A program made the translations under genes and the position numbers. DNA of 64,000 nt, from the NCBI GenBank assembly GCA_002311345.1, contig DCAA01000006.1, forward strand, positions 1-64,000, read 5' to 3'. The stretch is from Planctomycetes bacterium UBA1146. Its GTDB lineage: Bacteria; Planctomycetota; UBA8108; UBA1146. Numbering within the stretch: the stretch's first letter is position 1; each line of letters starts with the position of its first letter. The notes beneath the pieces are model-generated. The model was not told the DNA's origin and did no database searches. It saw only the letters and a program-made list of their open reading frames with translations. Below are positions 1 through 7,013 of this stretch, piece by piece.

Positions 1-489
1 AGCCATGGGGAGAATTCCACCATAACTGTTGTAGCGAGTTGGTATGCCGTTGTTGTCGGTGGTGACGATGAAGACGGGTTCCTGGTTCCCTGTTGCAGCC
101 AGCATGCCGGTAACCGCAAATCCACTGACGGCGCCGGTGGAGTCGATGGTTTCGGTAACAGACAGTGGGAAACTGCTGCCGAATCCCTGGGGACCGAACT
201 GGGCGATCTGGCGCGACCAGATCGATGCTCCGTCACCATCGACCTTGTTCAGATAGATGTCGATCCCAACCCAGGCACCGATGGGAGACCTGCGAATAAC
301 GGGACCGACGGTGACGTAGTTGCCGTCACTGGTCGGAGTCATCTCCAGCGACATTTCGAACCCTCTGGTTCCGAGGTTGGTCATGTGAACTTGAGCAGAA
401 AGGTTGTTGCTAGAAAAAGTGGCAACCGCCAGGAGAGAAAAGATGAAGAGAAGTGGGGCGAAACTCTTCGGCATATAGAGGTTGGTCAT
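1..489 (-). CDS. Exported hypothetical protein (C-terminus beyond left edge)
   Basis: An open frame of 163 codons runs off the left edge, so only the N-terminal part is visible. The start ATG at 489 follows an AAGGAAGG ribosome site at about 5 bases. A second in-frame ATG lies 5 codons inside. Residues 1-33 form a signal peptide: a polar start, a hydrophobic core (APLLFIFSLLAVATF) and a plausible cleavage after LSAQ. The rest is rich in Gly, Thr and Val with short beta-strand-like runs, such as NYVTVGPVIRRSP and GFAVTGMLAATGNQEPVF. This resembles the beta-propeller or SBBP-like secreted proteins common in these bacteria, but I recognise no family. It is divergent from the small membrane protein at 730. 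Confidence 0.7.
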   Translation of the reverse strand, partial: MTNLYMPKSFAPLLFIFSLLAVATFSSNNLSAQVHMTNLGTRGFEMSLEMTPTSDGNYVTVGPVIRRSPIGAWVGIDIYLNKVDGDGASIWSRQIAQFGPQGFGSSFPLSVTETIDSTGAVSGFAVTGMLAATGNQEPVFIVTTDNNGIPTRYNSYGGILPMA

Positions 490-653
490 GTAGACCTTCC
501 TTTCTTTGGGATTCCAGTTCGTCGCCCCCGTGGTGACGATCCGCCCGCTTGAATCGCAGGAAGATAGAATCCGGAGATAGGACCGCATCGGACCGTATTG
601 TCAAAAAACGCCTGTTTGCGTACAAATCGATCGTCAAGTCGGGTCTGGACGAT

Positions 654-683
654 TTGACAGCAATGGCAAAAGTTTCGTAAAGT
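654..683 (+). promoter_or_regulatory. Sigma-70-like promoter for the small membrane protein
   Basis: A perfect TTGACA (654-659) is separated by 18 bases from TAAAGT (678-683). Transcription would start near 690, giving a leader of about 40 bases before the ATG at 730. The match is read by eye and no transcript evidence is available. Confidence 0.5.
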
Positions 684-729
684 TCTTTCGCCCTGAGGGT
701 TGGCCTCCGGGTGAGAGGGGAGACGGGGA

Positions 730-918
730 ATGAACAACAATCTCGGGAAAAATGCATACACCGGGATCATCGGCGGCATCGTCACAGTGGTCGCCTGGTT
801 CATCGTGAACAAGGTCAGTGGCACTCTTGACCCTTACGTGGCGGCCGGACTGGCGGGCTTCTGTGGTTCTTTCTTTGCTTCGATGTTTGCTGCTCAGAAG
901 GAACGCGTTCAGGCATAG
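730..918 (+). CDS. Small two-helix membrane protein (62 aa)
   Basis: A 62-residue protein starts at an ATG preceded by a purine-rich GAGAGGGGAGACGGGGA ribosome site. Two hydrophobic segments, about residues 9-27 (TGIIGGIVTVVAWFIVNKV) and 36-55 (PYVAAGLAGFCGSFFASMFA), suggest a helical hairpin in a membrane. A short basic or polar tail (QKERVQA) follows. It has its own candidate promoter (654-683) and a strong terminator (947-1006), so it looks like a one-gene unit. Longer frames on the opposite strand overlap the start but have no ribosome site or recognisable content. I recognise no family and the function is unknown. Confidence 0.6.
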   Translation: MNNNLGKNAYTGIIGGIVTVVAWFIVNKVSGTLDPYVAAGLAGFCGSFFASMFAAQKERVQA

Positions 919-946
919 GTAAATTTCGTGAGTTGAGAACTTGAGC

Positions 947-1006
947 AGGGGGACAGTCTCCCAGGTCGGAGCCGCGAGAGGTTCCCCAGGAGATTGCCCC
1001 CTTTTT
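947..1006 (+). terminator. Rho-independent terminator of the small membrane protein gene
   Basis: A long stem pairs AGGGGG plus CAGTCTCC (947-961, one bulged A at 953) with GGAGATTG plus CCCCCT (989-1002, one G-T wobble). It is followed directly by a T run at 1002-1006. It lies 28 bases after the stop of the 62-residue gene. The loop (962-988) can itself fold partly. Confidence 0.75.
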
Positions 1007-1181
1007 CGTTATTTTCTTCTCTCCACTTCATTGAGAAGTTGGAGGTTGCCAGGTGACTCTCTTCGCCTGACCATCGACACAATACCGTTATCGTTTGAGC
1101 GATGCGCTCTTGTGCTGTTGTAGTCGAGGCAGCGGTCTCTAGACTGGACCGGTACTCGAGATTTGCCGGAAGGAACCATCG

Positions 1182-3002
1182 ATGAAAATCCATGCAACCT
1201 TGATCCTGGTGCTATTGTTGCTCGTCTCCTGTGTTCTGGTTCCAGGGAATTTTGGTATTACCGCATCGACTTCGTTGGATTCGAAAACAATCCAGTCCGG
1301 TGACCACCCGGGAGGCAATCCCGATGGAACCCTGTCGCCACTGCGGGGAATGATCGAACTCTTTTCAGTGGATCGCCGAAACATCCAGAGATTTTACGAT
1401 GCGCCGATGTCGCCGCTGGCTTCCGAAAAAAACCGTGAATATCTGGAGCACTGGGTCAAGGTTCTCGACGATATTGATTTCGAAGCACTCGGACAGGATG
1501 AACGAATCGATCACGTGCTGTTTCAGAATGATCTTCGCTATCGTCTCCGGTCCATCGAACATGACATGACCAAGAATGAACAGATTCGACAGTTTGTTCC
1601 CTTCTCCTCGACCATCATCGATCTTCAGCAAAAGCGCCGCAGGATCGAATCCATCGATGCAGAAAAACTCGCACTGACCATTTCCGGTCTCGAACAGGCG
1701 GTCAAAAAAGCACGAGAAGCCATCGAAAAGAAGATGGAGGAGGCTCCCATCGATCCTTCTGTTGCTCATCGTGGTGCCGGGATGGTGGATCGTCTCCAGC
1801 GAACCCTGTCGGGCTGGTATCGGTTTTATTCCGGTTACGACCCGCTTTTTAGCTGGTGGGTAGAAAAACCTTTCCGCGCAACAGAGAGTGCCCTCAAGGA
1901 ATACTCCGGGTTCATTCGCAAGAAGGTGGTCGGGATCACCGATCCAGATGATCCTCCCATCATCGGAGATCCAGTCGGCAGAGATGAACTGCTGAGCATG
2001 CTCGAACACGAGATGATCGCCTATTCTCCCGAGCAGTTGATCGAAATTGCCCGAACCGAGTTCGAGTGGTGCAGAAAAGAGATGTTACGAGCTTCGCGAG
2101 ATCTGGGATTCGGGGAAGACTGGCGCGCGGCTCTCGAGCACGTCAAGGAGATGCATGTAGAGCCTGGCAAGCAACCCGAGTTGATCCGGGATCTCGCTCA
2201 CGAGGCGGTGGCATTTCTGGAAGAACGGGATCTGGTCACGATTCCAGATCTGTGCAAGCAAACGTGGAGGATGGAGATGTTGTCGGCAGAGAGCCAGAAG
2301 TTCAGTCCTTACTTTCTCGGTGGTGAAACGATTCGGGTCGCGTTTCCGACTCACGAGATGGACCATGCCGATAAGTTGATGAGCATGAGGGGAAACAATC
2401 GACATTTCGCCCGTGCCACCGTTCATCACGAGTTGATTCCCGGACATCATCTTCAAGGGTTCATGACCAGCCGTCACAGGACTCATCGTGGTGCCTTTGG
2501 CACTCCTTTCTGGTCGGAGGGGTGGGCTCTGTACTGGGAGATGTTGCTGTGGAACAAGGATTTTGCGAAATCCGCCGAGAATCGCGTGGGGATGCTGTTC
2601 TGGCGTACCCATCGCTGTGCACGGATCATCTTCTCGCTCAGTTATCACCTTGAAAAGATGACAGCCGAGGAAGCCATCGATTTCTTGATCGAAAACGTTG
2701 GTCACGAACGAAACAATGCCACTGCCGAGGTGCGGCGCTCTGTGAGCGGTAGTTATGGTCCCCTCTATCAGGCGGCATACATGCTTGGAGGTTTGCAACT
2801 GATGGCACTCCACGATGAACTGGTCGATTCGGGCAAGATGACCGATAAAGAATTCCATGACCGAGTTCTTCAGAACAACTCGATCCCCATCGAGATGGTG
2901 CGTGCGGCTCTCACTGGAACGGAACTGGAGAGAGACCATCGCCCTGGTTGGCTCTTTTATGGCGAAGTTGTGGTACCCGAGCAAGGTACTTCGAAGCAGT
3001 GA
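1182..3002 (+). CDS. DUF885 family lipoprotein, probable zinc metallopeptidase
   Basis: A 606-residue protein, the usual length for DUF885. The ATG follows a GGAAGGA site. Residues 1-17 are a lipoprotein signal (LLLVSC, Cys17 as the lipidated residue), so the mature protein should be anchored in an envelope membrane facing outward. The family signature HHELIPGHH is at 415-423, giving a candidate zinc site of His416, Glu417 and His422. WSEGWALYWE at 444-453 supplies the distal Glu typical of gluzincin-like folds. DUF885 proteins are poorly characterised putative carboxypeptidase-like hydrolases, so the substrate is unknown. The next gene, a YyaL-type protein, lies about 100 bases downstream on the same strand. 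Confidence 0.9.
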   Translation: MKIHATLILVLLLLVSCVLVPGNFGITASTSLDSKTIQSGDHPGGNPDGTLSPLRGMIELFSVDRRNIQRFYDAPMSPLASEKNREYLEHWVKVLDDIDFEALGQDERIDHVLFQNDLRYRLRSIEHDMTKNEQIRQFVPFSSTIIDLQQKRRRIESIDAEKLALTISGLEQAVKKAREAIEKKMEEAPIDPSVAHRGAGMVDRLQRTLSGWYRFYSGYDPLFSWWVEKPFRATESALKEYSGFIRKKVVGITDPDDPPIIGDPVGRDELLSMLEHEMIAYSPEQLIEIARTEFEWCRKEMLRASRDLGFGEDWRAALEHVKEMHVEPGKQPELIRDLAHEAVAFLEERDLVTIPDLCKQTWRMEMLSAESQKFSPYFLGGETIRVAFPTHEMDHADKLMSMRGNNRHFARATVHHELIPGHHLQGFMTSRHRTHRGAFGTPFWSEGWALYWEMLLWNKDFAKSAENRVGMLFWRTHRCARIIFSLSYHLEKMTAEEAIDFLIENVGHERNNATAEVRRSVSGSYGPLYQAAYMLGGLQLMALHDELVDSGKMTDKEFHDRVLQNNSIPIEMVRAALTGTELERDHRPGWLFYGEVVVPEQGTSKQ

Positions 3003-3105
3003 GAGAAGACCGGTTCCACTGGGAAAACGACATTTTTCTCGCTTTGGCAGGATCCTCTCACGTCGACAGGCTTGACCAACTAAGATAAAGCGATGGAGGC
3101 CAGCG

Positions 3106-5340
3106 ATGAATACCTGGATGCTTTGCACCATCTTCTGTCTCGCATTACCCGGAGACGAACCAGACTCTGATCCGAAGCATGGGGGCTGGAGATTGGCGAA
3201 GAGTCCCAGCGCCTATCTGCGCGAACATGCTGAAAATCCCGTCGAGTGGTATTCCTGGGGTCAAGATGCATTCGATAAGGCTCAAGCTCTCGATCGTCCC
3301 ATCTTTCTCTCCATCGGATATTCGTCGTGTCACTGGTGCCATGTGATGCGGCGAGAGTCGTTTTCCGACCAGGAGATCGCCACTTTCCTCAACGAGAACT
3401 TCATCTCGATAAAAGTCGACCGTGAAGATCTTCCTCACGTCGATGATTTCTACATGGATGCAGTGAGGGCGATGACAGACAGAGGAGGTTGGCCCCTCTC
3501 CGTGTTCCTGATGCCGGATCTGACCCCATTTTACGGTGGAACCTATTTCCCGCCGAGGACTCGTTTCAACAGACCAGGTTTCATGGACATATTGAGTTCC
3601 ATCGATCGGGTCTGGCGTGAGGAGCGGGAGAAGGTCATCGACAACGCAATCGGCCTGACCAAGCGTCTCGAAGAAAGATCGGCACGGGTCTTCGAGGGAA
3701 TCGAGCCGGAGGCATATCTGAATGGTGGTCTCACGGGAGCCGCGGACAGTTACACGCCGGATCCAGCAGGGTTCGGGAATGCGCCACGATTTCCTGCGCC
3801 TCGGCTGCTTCAGTATCTGGTCGGGGAAGGGACTTTGCGGGGGGACGAAGGGGCCATTGATCAGGGTGTTTCGGTGTTGCGCGCGATGGCCGCCGGCGGC
3901 ATCTATGATCAGGTCGGGGGTGGTTTTCACCGTTACAGCGTCGATGCAAAGTGGCAGGTGCCCCACTTCGAGAAGATGCTCTACAACCAGGGATCACTTG
4001 CAGAGAGTTACTTCGAGGTGGGACGGATGACCAGCGACGCTGGACTCTACTCCATCGGTCGAGCGACCCTGGAGGCGATGTTGCGCCAGTTCCGGCTCGA
4101 GGATGGCTCCTTTGCAGGATCCTGGGATGCAGATTCGGGAGGTGTCGAGGGATCCTATTACGTGTGGACCCCAGAGCAGGTCGAGGAGTTGCTGGGAGAA
4201 GAGCGTGCCGCTCTTTTGTGCACGGTGCTGGGTATCACCAGCCCCGGGAACTTCGAGGGGGGAGAAGAAAGTGTTCCTCGAAGAGCGACGACTCTCGAAG
4301 GTGCCGCCAAATCTCTTGGTATCGAGATGGAAGTGGCAGAGACGTGGTTCTCCGAGGGAATTGACAAGATGGAGCAACACAGGAGTCATCGCGTCGCTCC
4401 GAAGCGGGATCCGAAAGTGGTTCTCGGCTGGAACGCTCTGGCGATCTCGGCACTGGCTCGAGGTGCGGCTTTGCTCGATGAGCCGGTGTTCCGCGAAGCG
4501 GCGGTAGGAGCCTACGCATCACTCAAAGGTTCTCTCGTCAACGATGATGGCTTTCTTCGACGCAGAGATGGTGAGATCGCGGGCAACCCCGCGACGCTTC
4601 AGGATGCTGCTCTCTGGATGAAATGTTGTCTCGATCTTTATGAAGCCACCTTCCGGCCCGACTTTGTTGCCGAGGCCGCACGTAGCTGGCAATTGATTCT
4701 GCGCGATTTCGGTCCGCTCGAGCAGGGCGAGGGTTTGTATGAAGCACCCGCAGGAGCCGAGATCTTGCTCGGCAGGCGCAGAGAGTTTTTTGATGGTGCG
4801 ATTCCCTCGGGAAATGCCACCGTGGCGAGGTGTCTGTTGCGGTTGCACGAATTGACCGGAGAAGGCCAGTACCGCTTCCACGCCGAACACATCATCGCTG
4901 CGGGGCTTCGTTCGATCGGTCCCTATCCGACCGGATCAGCTGAACTGTTGCTGGCGGTCCAGGCACTCGTCCGCGCCACCCCTGCCGTAGCAGTGGTCGG
5001 AGATCCGAGTCGAGAGGAAACTCGAGCTCTGCTGAAGGCTGTCATCGAGTCACCGATTCCCTTCTGCGTGGTGGCGCTCAGGCCCTCCGGAGAGTCGGGG
5101 GTCAAGGCAGCCGAGGTGATTTCGTTGCTACAGGACCGCGCTGTCGAGGATTCTCCCCGGGCATTTTTGTGTGTCGATCAGGTTTGTGATCTTCCTACCT
5201 CGGATATCGATGCACTTTCCGGCAGACTGCTCGAGATCGCTCAGCAACTGCGTTCATCGGCGGATGCAGAGGAGTCCGTTACCGAGGAAGAGAGTCAGGA
5301 AGAGAGCCAGAAGGAGACCCCGGATCCTCAAGACCCCTGA
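3106..5340 (+). CDS. YyaL/DUF255 thioredoxin-like domain protein
   Basis: A 744-residue protein of the DUF255/YyaL family (related to human SPATA20): an N-terminal thioredoxin-like domain followed by an alpha/alpha-barrel like that of glycoside hydrolases and N-acylglucosamine epimerases. The hallmark SSCHWCHVM lies at 73-81 (Cys75 and Cys78). It is followed by family motifs KVDREDLP, GGWPLSVFLMPD and FYGGTYFPP, and later by the barrel motif QVPHFEKMLYNQG. The first 15 residues are hydrophobic and may be a signal peptide, unusual for a family often cytoplasmic. The C-terminus ends in a Glu/Gln/Ser-rich tail. A good GGAGG precedes the ATG. The biochemical role of the family is not settled. Confidence 0.9.
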   Translation: MNTWMLCTIFCLALPGDEPDSDPKHGGWRLAKSPSAYLREHAENPVEWYSWGQDAFDKAQALDRPIFLSIGYSSCHWCHVMRRESFSDQEIATFLNENFISIKVDREDLPHVDDFYMDAVRAMTDRGGWPLSVFLMPDLTPFYGGTYFPPRTRFNRPGFMDILSSIDRVWREEREKVIDNAIGLTKRLEERSARVFEGIEPEAYLNGGLTGAADSYTPDPAGFGNAPRFPAPRLLQYLVGEGTLRGDEGAIDQGVSVLRAMAAGGIYDQVGGGFHRYSVDAKWQVPHFEKMLYNQGSLAESYFEVGRMTSDAGLYSIGRATLEAMLRQFRLEDGSFAGSWDADSGGVEGSYYVWTPEQVEELLGEERAALLCTVLGITSPGNFEGGEESVPRRATTLEGAAKSLGIEMEVAETWFSEGIDKMEQHRSHRVAPKRDPKVVLGWNALAISALARGAALLDEPVFREAAVGAYASLKGSLVNDDGFLRRRDGEIAGNPATLQDAALWMKCCLDLYEATFRPDFVAEAARSWQLILRDFGPLEQGEGLYEAPAGAEILLGRRREFFDGAIPSGNATVARCLLRLHELTGEGQYRFHAEHIIAAGLRSIGPYPTGSAELLLAVQALVRATPAVAVVGDPSREETRALLKAVIESPIPFCVVALRPSGESGVKAAEVISLLQDRAVEDSPRAFLCVDQVCDLPTSDIDALSGRLLEIAQQLRSSADAEESVTEEESQEESQKETPDPQDP

Positions 5341-5357
5341 ACTCCCATCCTGTCTCC

Positions 5358-5858
5358 GTGTCAGTTGAGGAAACACAATTGAACTGTCCAGAGCCGTCCG
5401 AAAAACTGCCTCGACTCATCGTGGATGCTGATGGCTGTCCTGTAAAAGATGAGGTCGCGCGGGTAGCGCGTAGGCTCGGCCTCAAGATCACATTTGTAGC
5501 GAATCATTCGATGAGGATCCCGCAGGGCAAGGGATTTCGTCTCGAAGTAGTGCCCAAACTGTTTGATGCTGCCGATGACTGGATCGCCGAGAACTGTAAC
5601 GGCCAATCTGTCGTGGTGACGGGTGATATCCCGCTGGCCTCCCGTTGCGTCGCCGCCGGCGCGACGGTGGTCAATCCACGTGGGCGTATTCATGACGAGG
5701 ACTCGGTGGGAGAAGCACTGGCACGCCGCGATCTGGCCACTCATCTGCGTGAACTGGGACTTCCCACCTCGGGACCCGAGCCCTTCGATCATGGCGATCG
5801 ATCTGCATTTCTCCAGGCACTCGATGCCGTGATTCAACGGGTCATCCGAAAATTGTAG
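5358..5858 (+). CDS. YaiI/YqxD family protein (DUF188, UPF0178)
   Basis: A protein of up to 166 residues with clear DUF188 motifs: VDADGCPVKDEV near the start, FVANHSMRIP, then VVVTGDIPLA and VVNPRGRI. These correspond to the acidic PIN-like nuclease core of the family; the cellular function is unknown. The start is uncertain. A GTG at 5358 gives the longest form, but a TTG at 5379 sits 6-8 bases after a GAGGAAA site and gives an N-terminus closer to family length. It lies 17 bases downstream of the YyaL-type gene and may be co-transcribed with it. Confidence 0.9.
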   Translation: MSVEETQLNCPEPSEKLPRLIVDADGCPVKDEVARVARRLGLKITFVANHSMRIPQGKGFRLEVVPKLFDAADDWIAENCNGQSVVVTGDIPLASRCVAAGATVVNPRGRIHDEDSVGEALARRDLATHLRELGLPTSGPEPFDHGDRSAFLQALDAVIQRVIRKL

Positions 5859-5876
5859 CGCGACCAACTCTGAGTG

Positions 5877-6866
5877 CTAGCAACCAGCGGGCGGGACCTC
5901 ACAGGTGATGGAATCTGCCGTTGGATCCGTTCCGCACTTCTCGAAGGGTTCGCTGGGAGCAATCCCATCGGTGAAGAGATATCCCAGAATCAGGATCGCA
6001 TCGCCTATATCGACGGCTCCATCATCGTTGGCGTCGGCTCCATCGAGGCAGCCTGGTTCGTCTCCCCCGGTGAAGAGGTAGCCGAGCAGATTGACGGGAT
6101 CGCCGATGTCTACCGCTCCATCCAGATTGATGTCGGCGCGCTGGAATGAGGTGCCCGGCGCAGGATAGATGATCTGGCAGGAGACGAAACTCAGCACGAA
6201 ATCGACCGAATAGGCATCTACGGTCCCATCTCCATCCAGATCGACATCTGGATCGACCCCCAGAAATGCCAGCACCTCGGTCATGGTGTCATAGTTGAAG
6301 GGGAAGCCGTCAAAGGGTGGTGGAGCCGGGATGGCATCGAAGATAGCAACCGGTATGGCAGCCGAGATGACCGAACTGTCCAACGAAGTTCCACCGGGAG
6401 CGATGGTCCCCTCGAGGAGAGCTCCGGGAATCACGAGACCACCCCCGAGATCGAGATCGGCAGGGCCTGCGACGATATTACCGCTGGTGATCGAGCCGGG
6501 AGTAAAGATGGTAATTGGTTCACCCTCATCATTGAGGCCGATGGGATCTACCTCGTAGAGATTGGAACCGTCGAAATCGTTGTCAGGATTTCCGTCGACA
6601 TCGATTCCCGGGAAGGAAGCGACCTCGATTTCCGGATCGTTCTGCATCGTCGGATCATCGAGTAGCCTCACCTCGAGAAGATTGCGGATCCCTCCCCCGA
6701 TGATCGTGCTGTCGATGAACGGATTGAGCAGATCAGCAACCGCTCCGAGTTCGCCACCGACGACGGTGATCGAGGAGTTCACGAATGCGGTCTCGATCGG
6801 TTCTCCAGCGCTGAGGGAGAGCGTCATCGCGAAGATGAGAAGCACAGCGAAGAACGATTTCTTCAT
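5877..6866 (-). CDS. Secreted protein with C-terminal paired dockerin-like calcium module
   Basis: A 329-residue protein. The start ATG at 6866 follows GGAGGT and opens a clear signal peptide (MKKSFFAVLLIFAMTLSLSAG). A longer in-frame start at 6995 lacks a ribosome site. The middle is rich in Ile, Gly, Asp and Pro, without a family I recognise. The last 85 or so residues hold two EF-hand-like loops, DINLDGAVDIGD and DANDDGAVDIGD, each followed by a short helix (LLGYLF and LILGYLF). They are capped by a Cys-rich tail with CGTDPTADSITC and a final GC. The same cassette recurs in three neighbouring genes. It stops 19 bases from the convergent DUF188 gene. Confidence 0.8.
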   Translation of the reverse strand: MKKSFFAVLLIFAMTLSLSAGEPIETAFVNSSITVVGGELGAVADLLNPFIDSTIIGGGIRNLLEVRLLDDPTMQNDPEIEVASFPGIDVDGNPDNDFDGSNLYEVDPIGLNDEGEPITIFTPGSITSGNIVAGPADLDLGGGLVIPGALLEGTIAPGGTSLDSSVISAAIPVAIFDAIPAPPPFDGFPFNYDTMTEVLAFLGVDPDVDLDGDGTVDAYSVDFVLSFVSCQIIYPAPGTSFQRADINLDGAVDIGDPVNLLGYLFTGGDEPGCLDGADANDDGAVDIGDAILILGYLFTDGIAPSEPFEKCGTDPTADSITCEVPPAGC

Positions 6867-6982
6867 CGGGATTACCTCCATGGTGGGAGCCTTTTCAGGA
6901 TCTGGACCCGGATGCCATTCTACCAGTGCCGTGGGACTCGGGAACCGAGGGTCGTAGCGCTGATTCTGGCTGTTACCATCGT

Positions 6983-6988
6983 TAGAAT
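6983..6988 (+). promoter_or_regulatory. Candidate -10 element of the acylase gene
   Basis: TAGAAT at 6983-6988 matches TATAAT at five of six bases and would give a leader of about 20 bases. No convincing -35 is visible 17 bases upstream. Confidence 0.3.
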
Positions 6989-7013
6989 AGACCACGCCAA
7001 GGAGGTGTTCCGG

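Noticed and set aside
486..824. Minus-strand frames covering the start of the 62-residue membrane protein
   Set aside because: No ribosome site; they would overlap both the promoter and the exported-protein start, and contain no motif.
2085..3131. Minus-strand frame of 348 codons opposite the DUF885 gene
   Set aside because: Antisense shadow of a conserved peptidase gene; no family motif and no upstream ribosome site.
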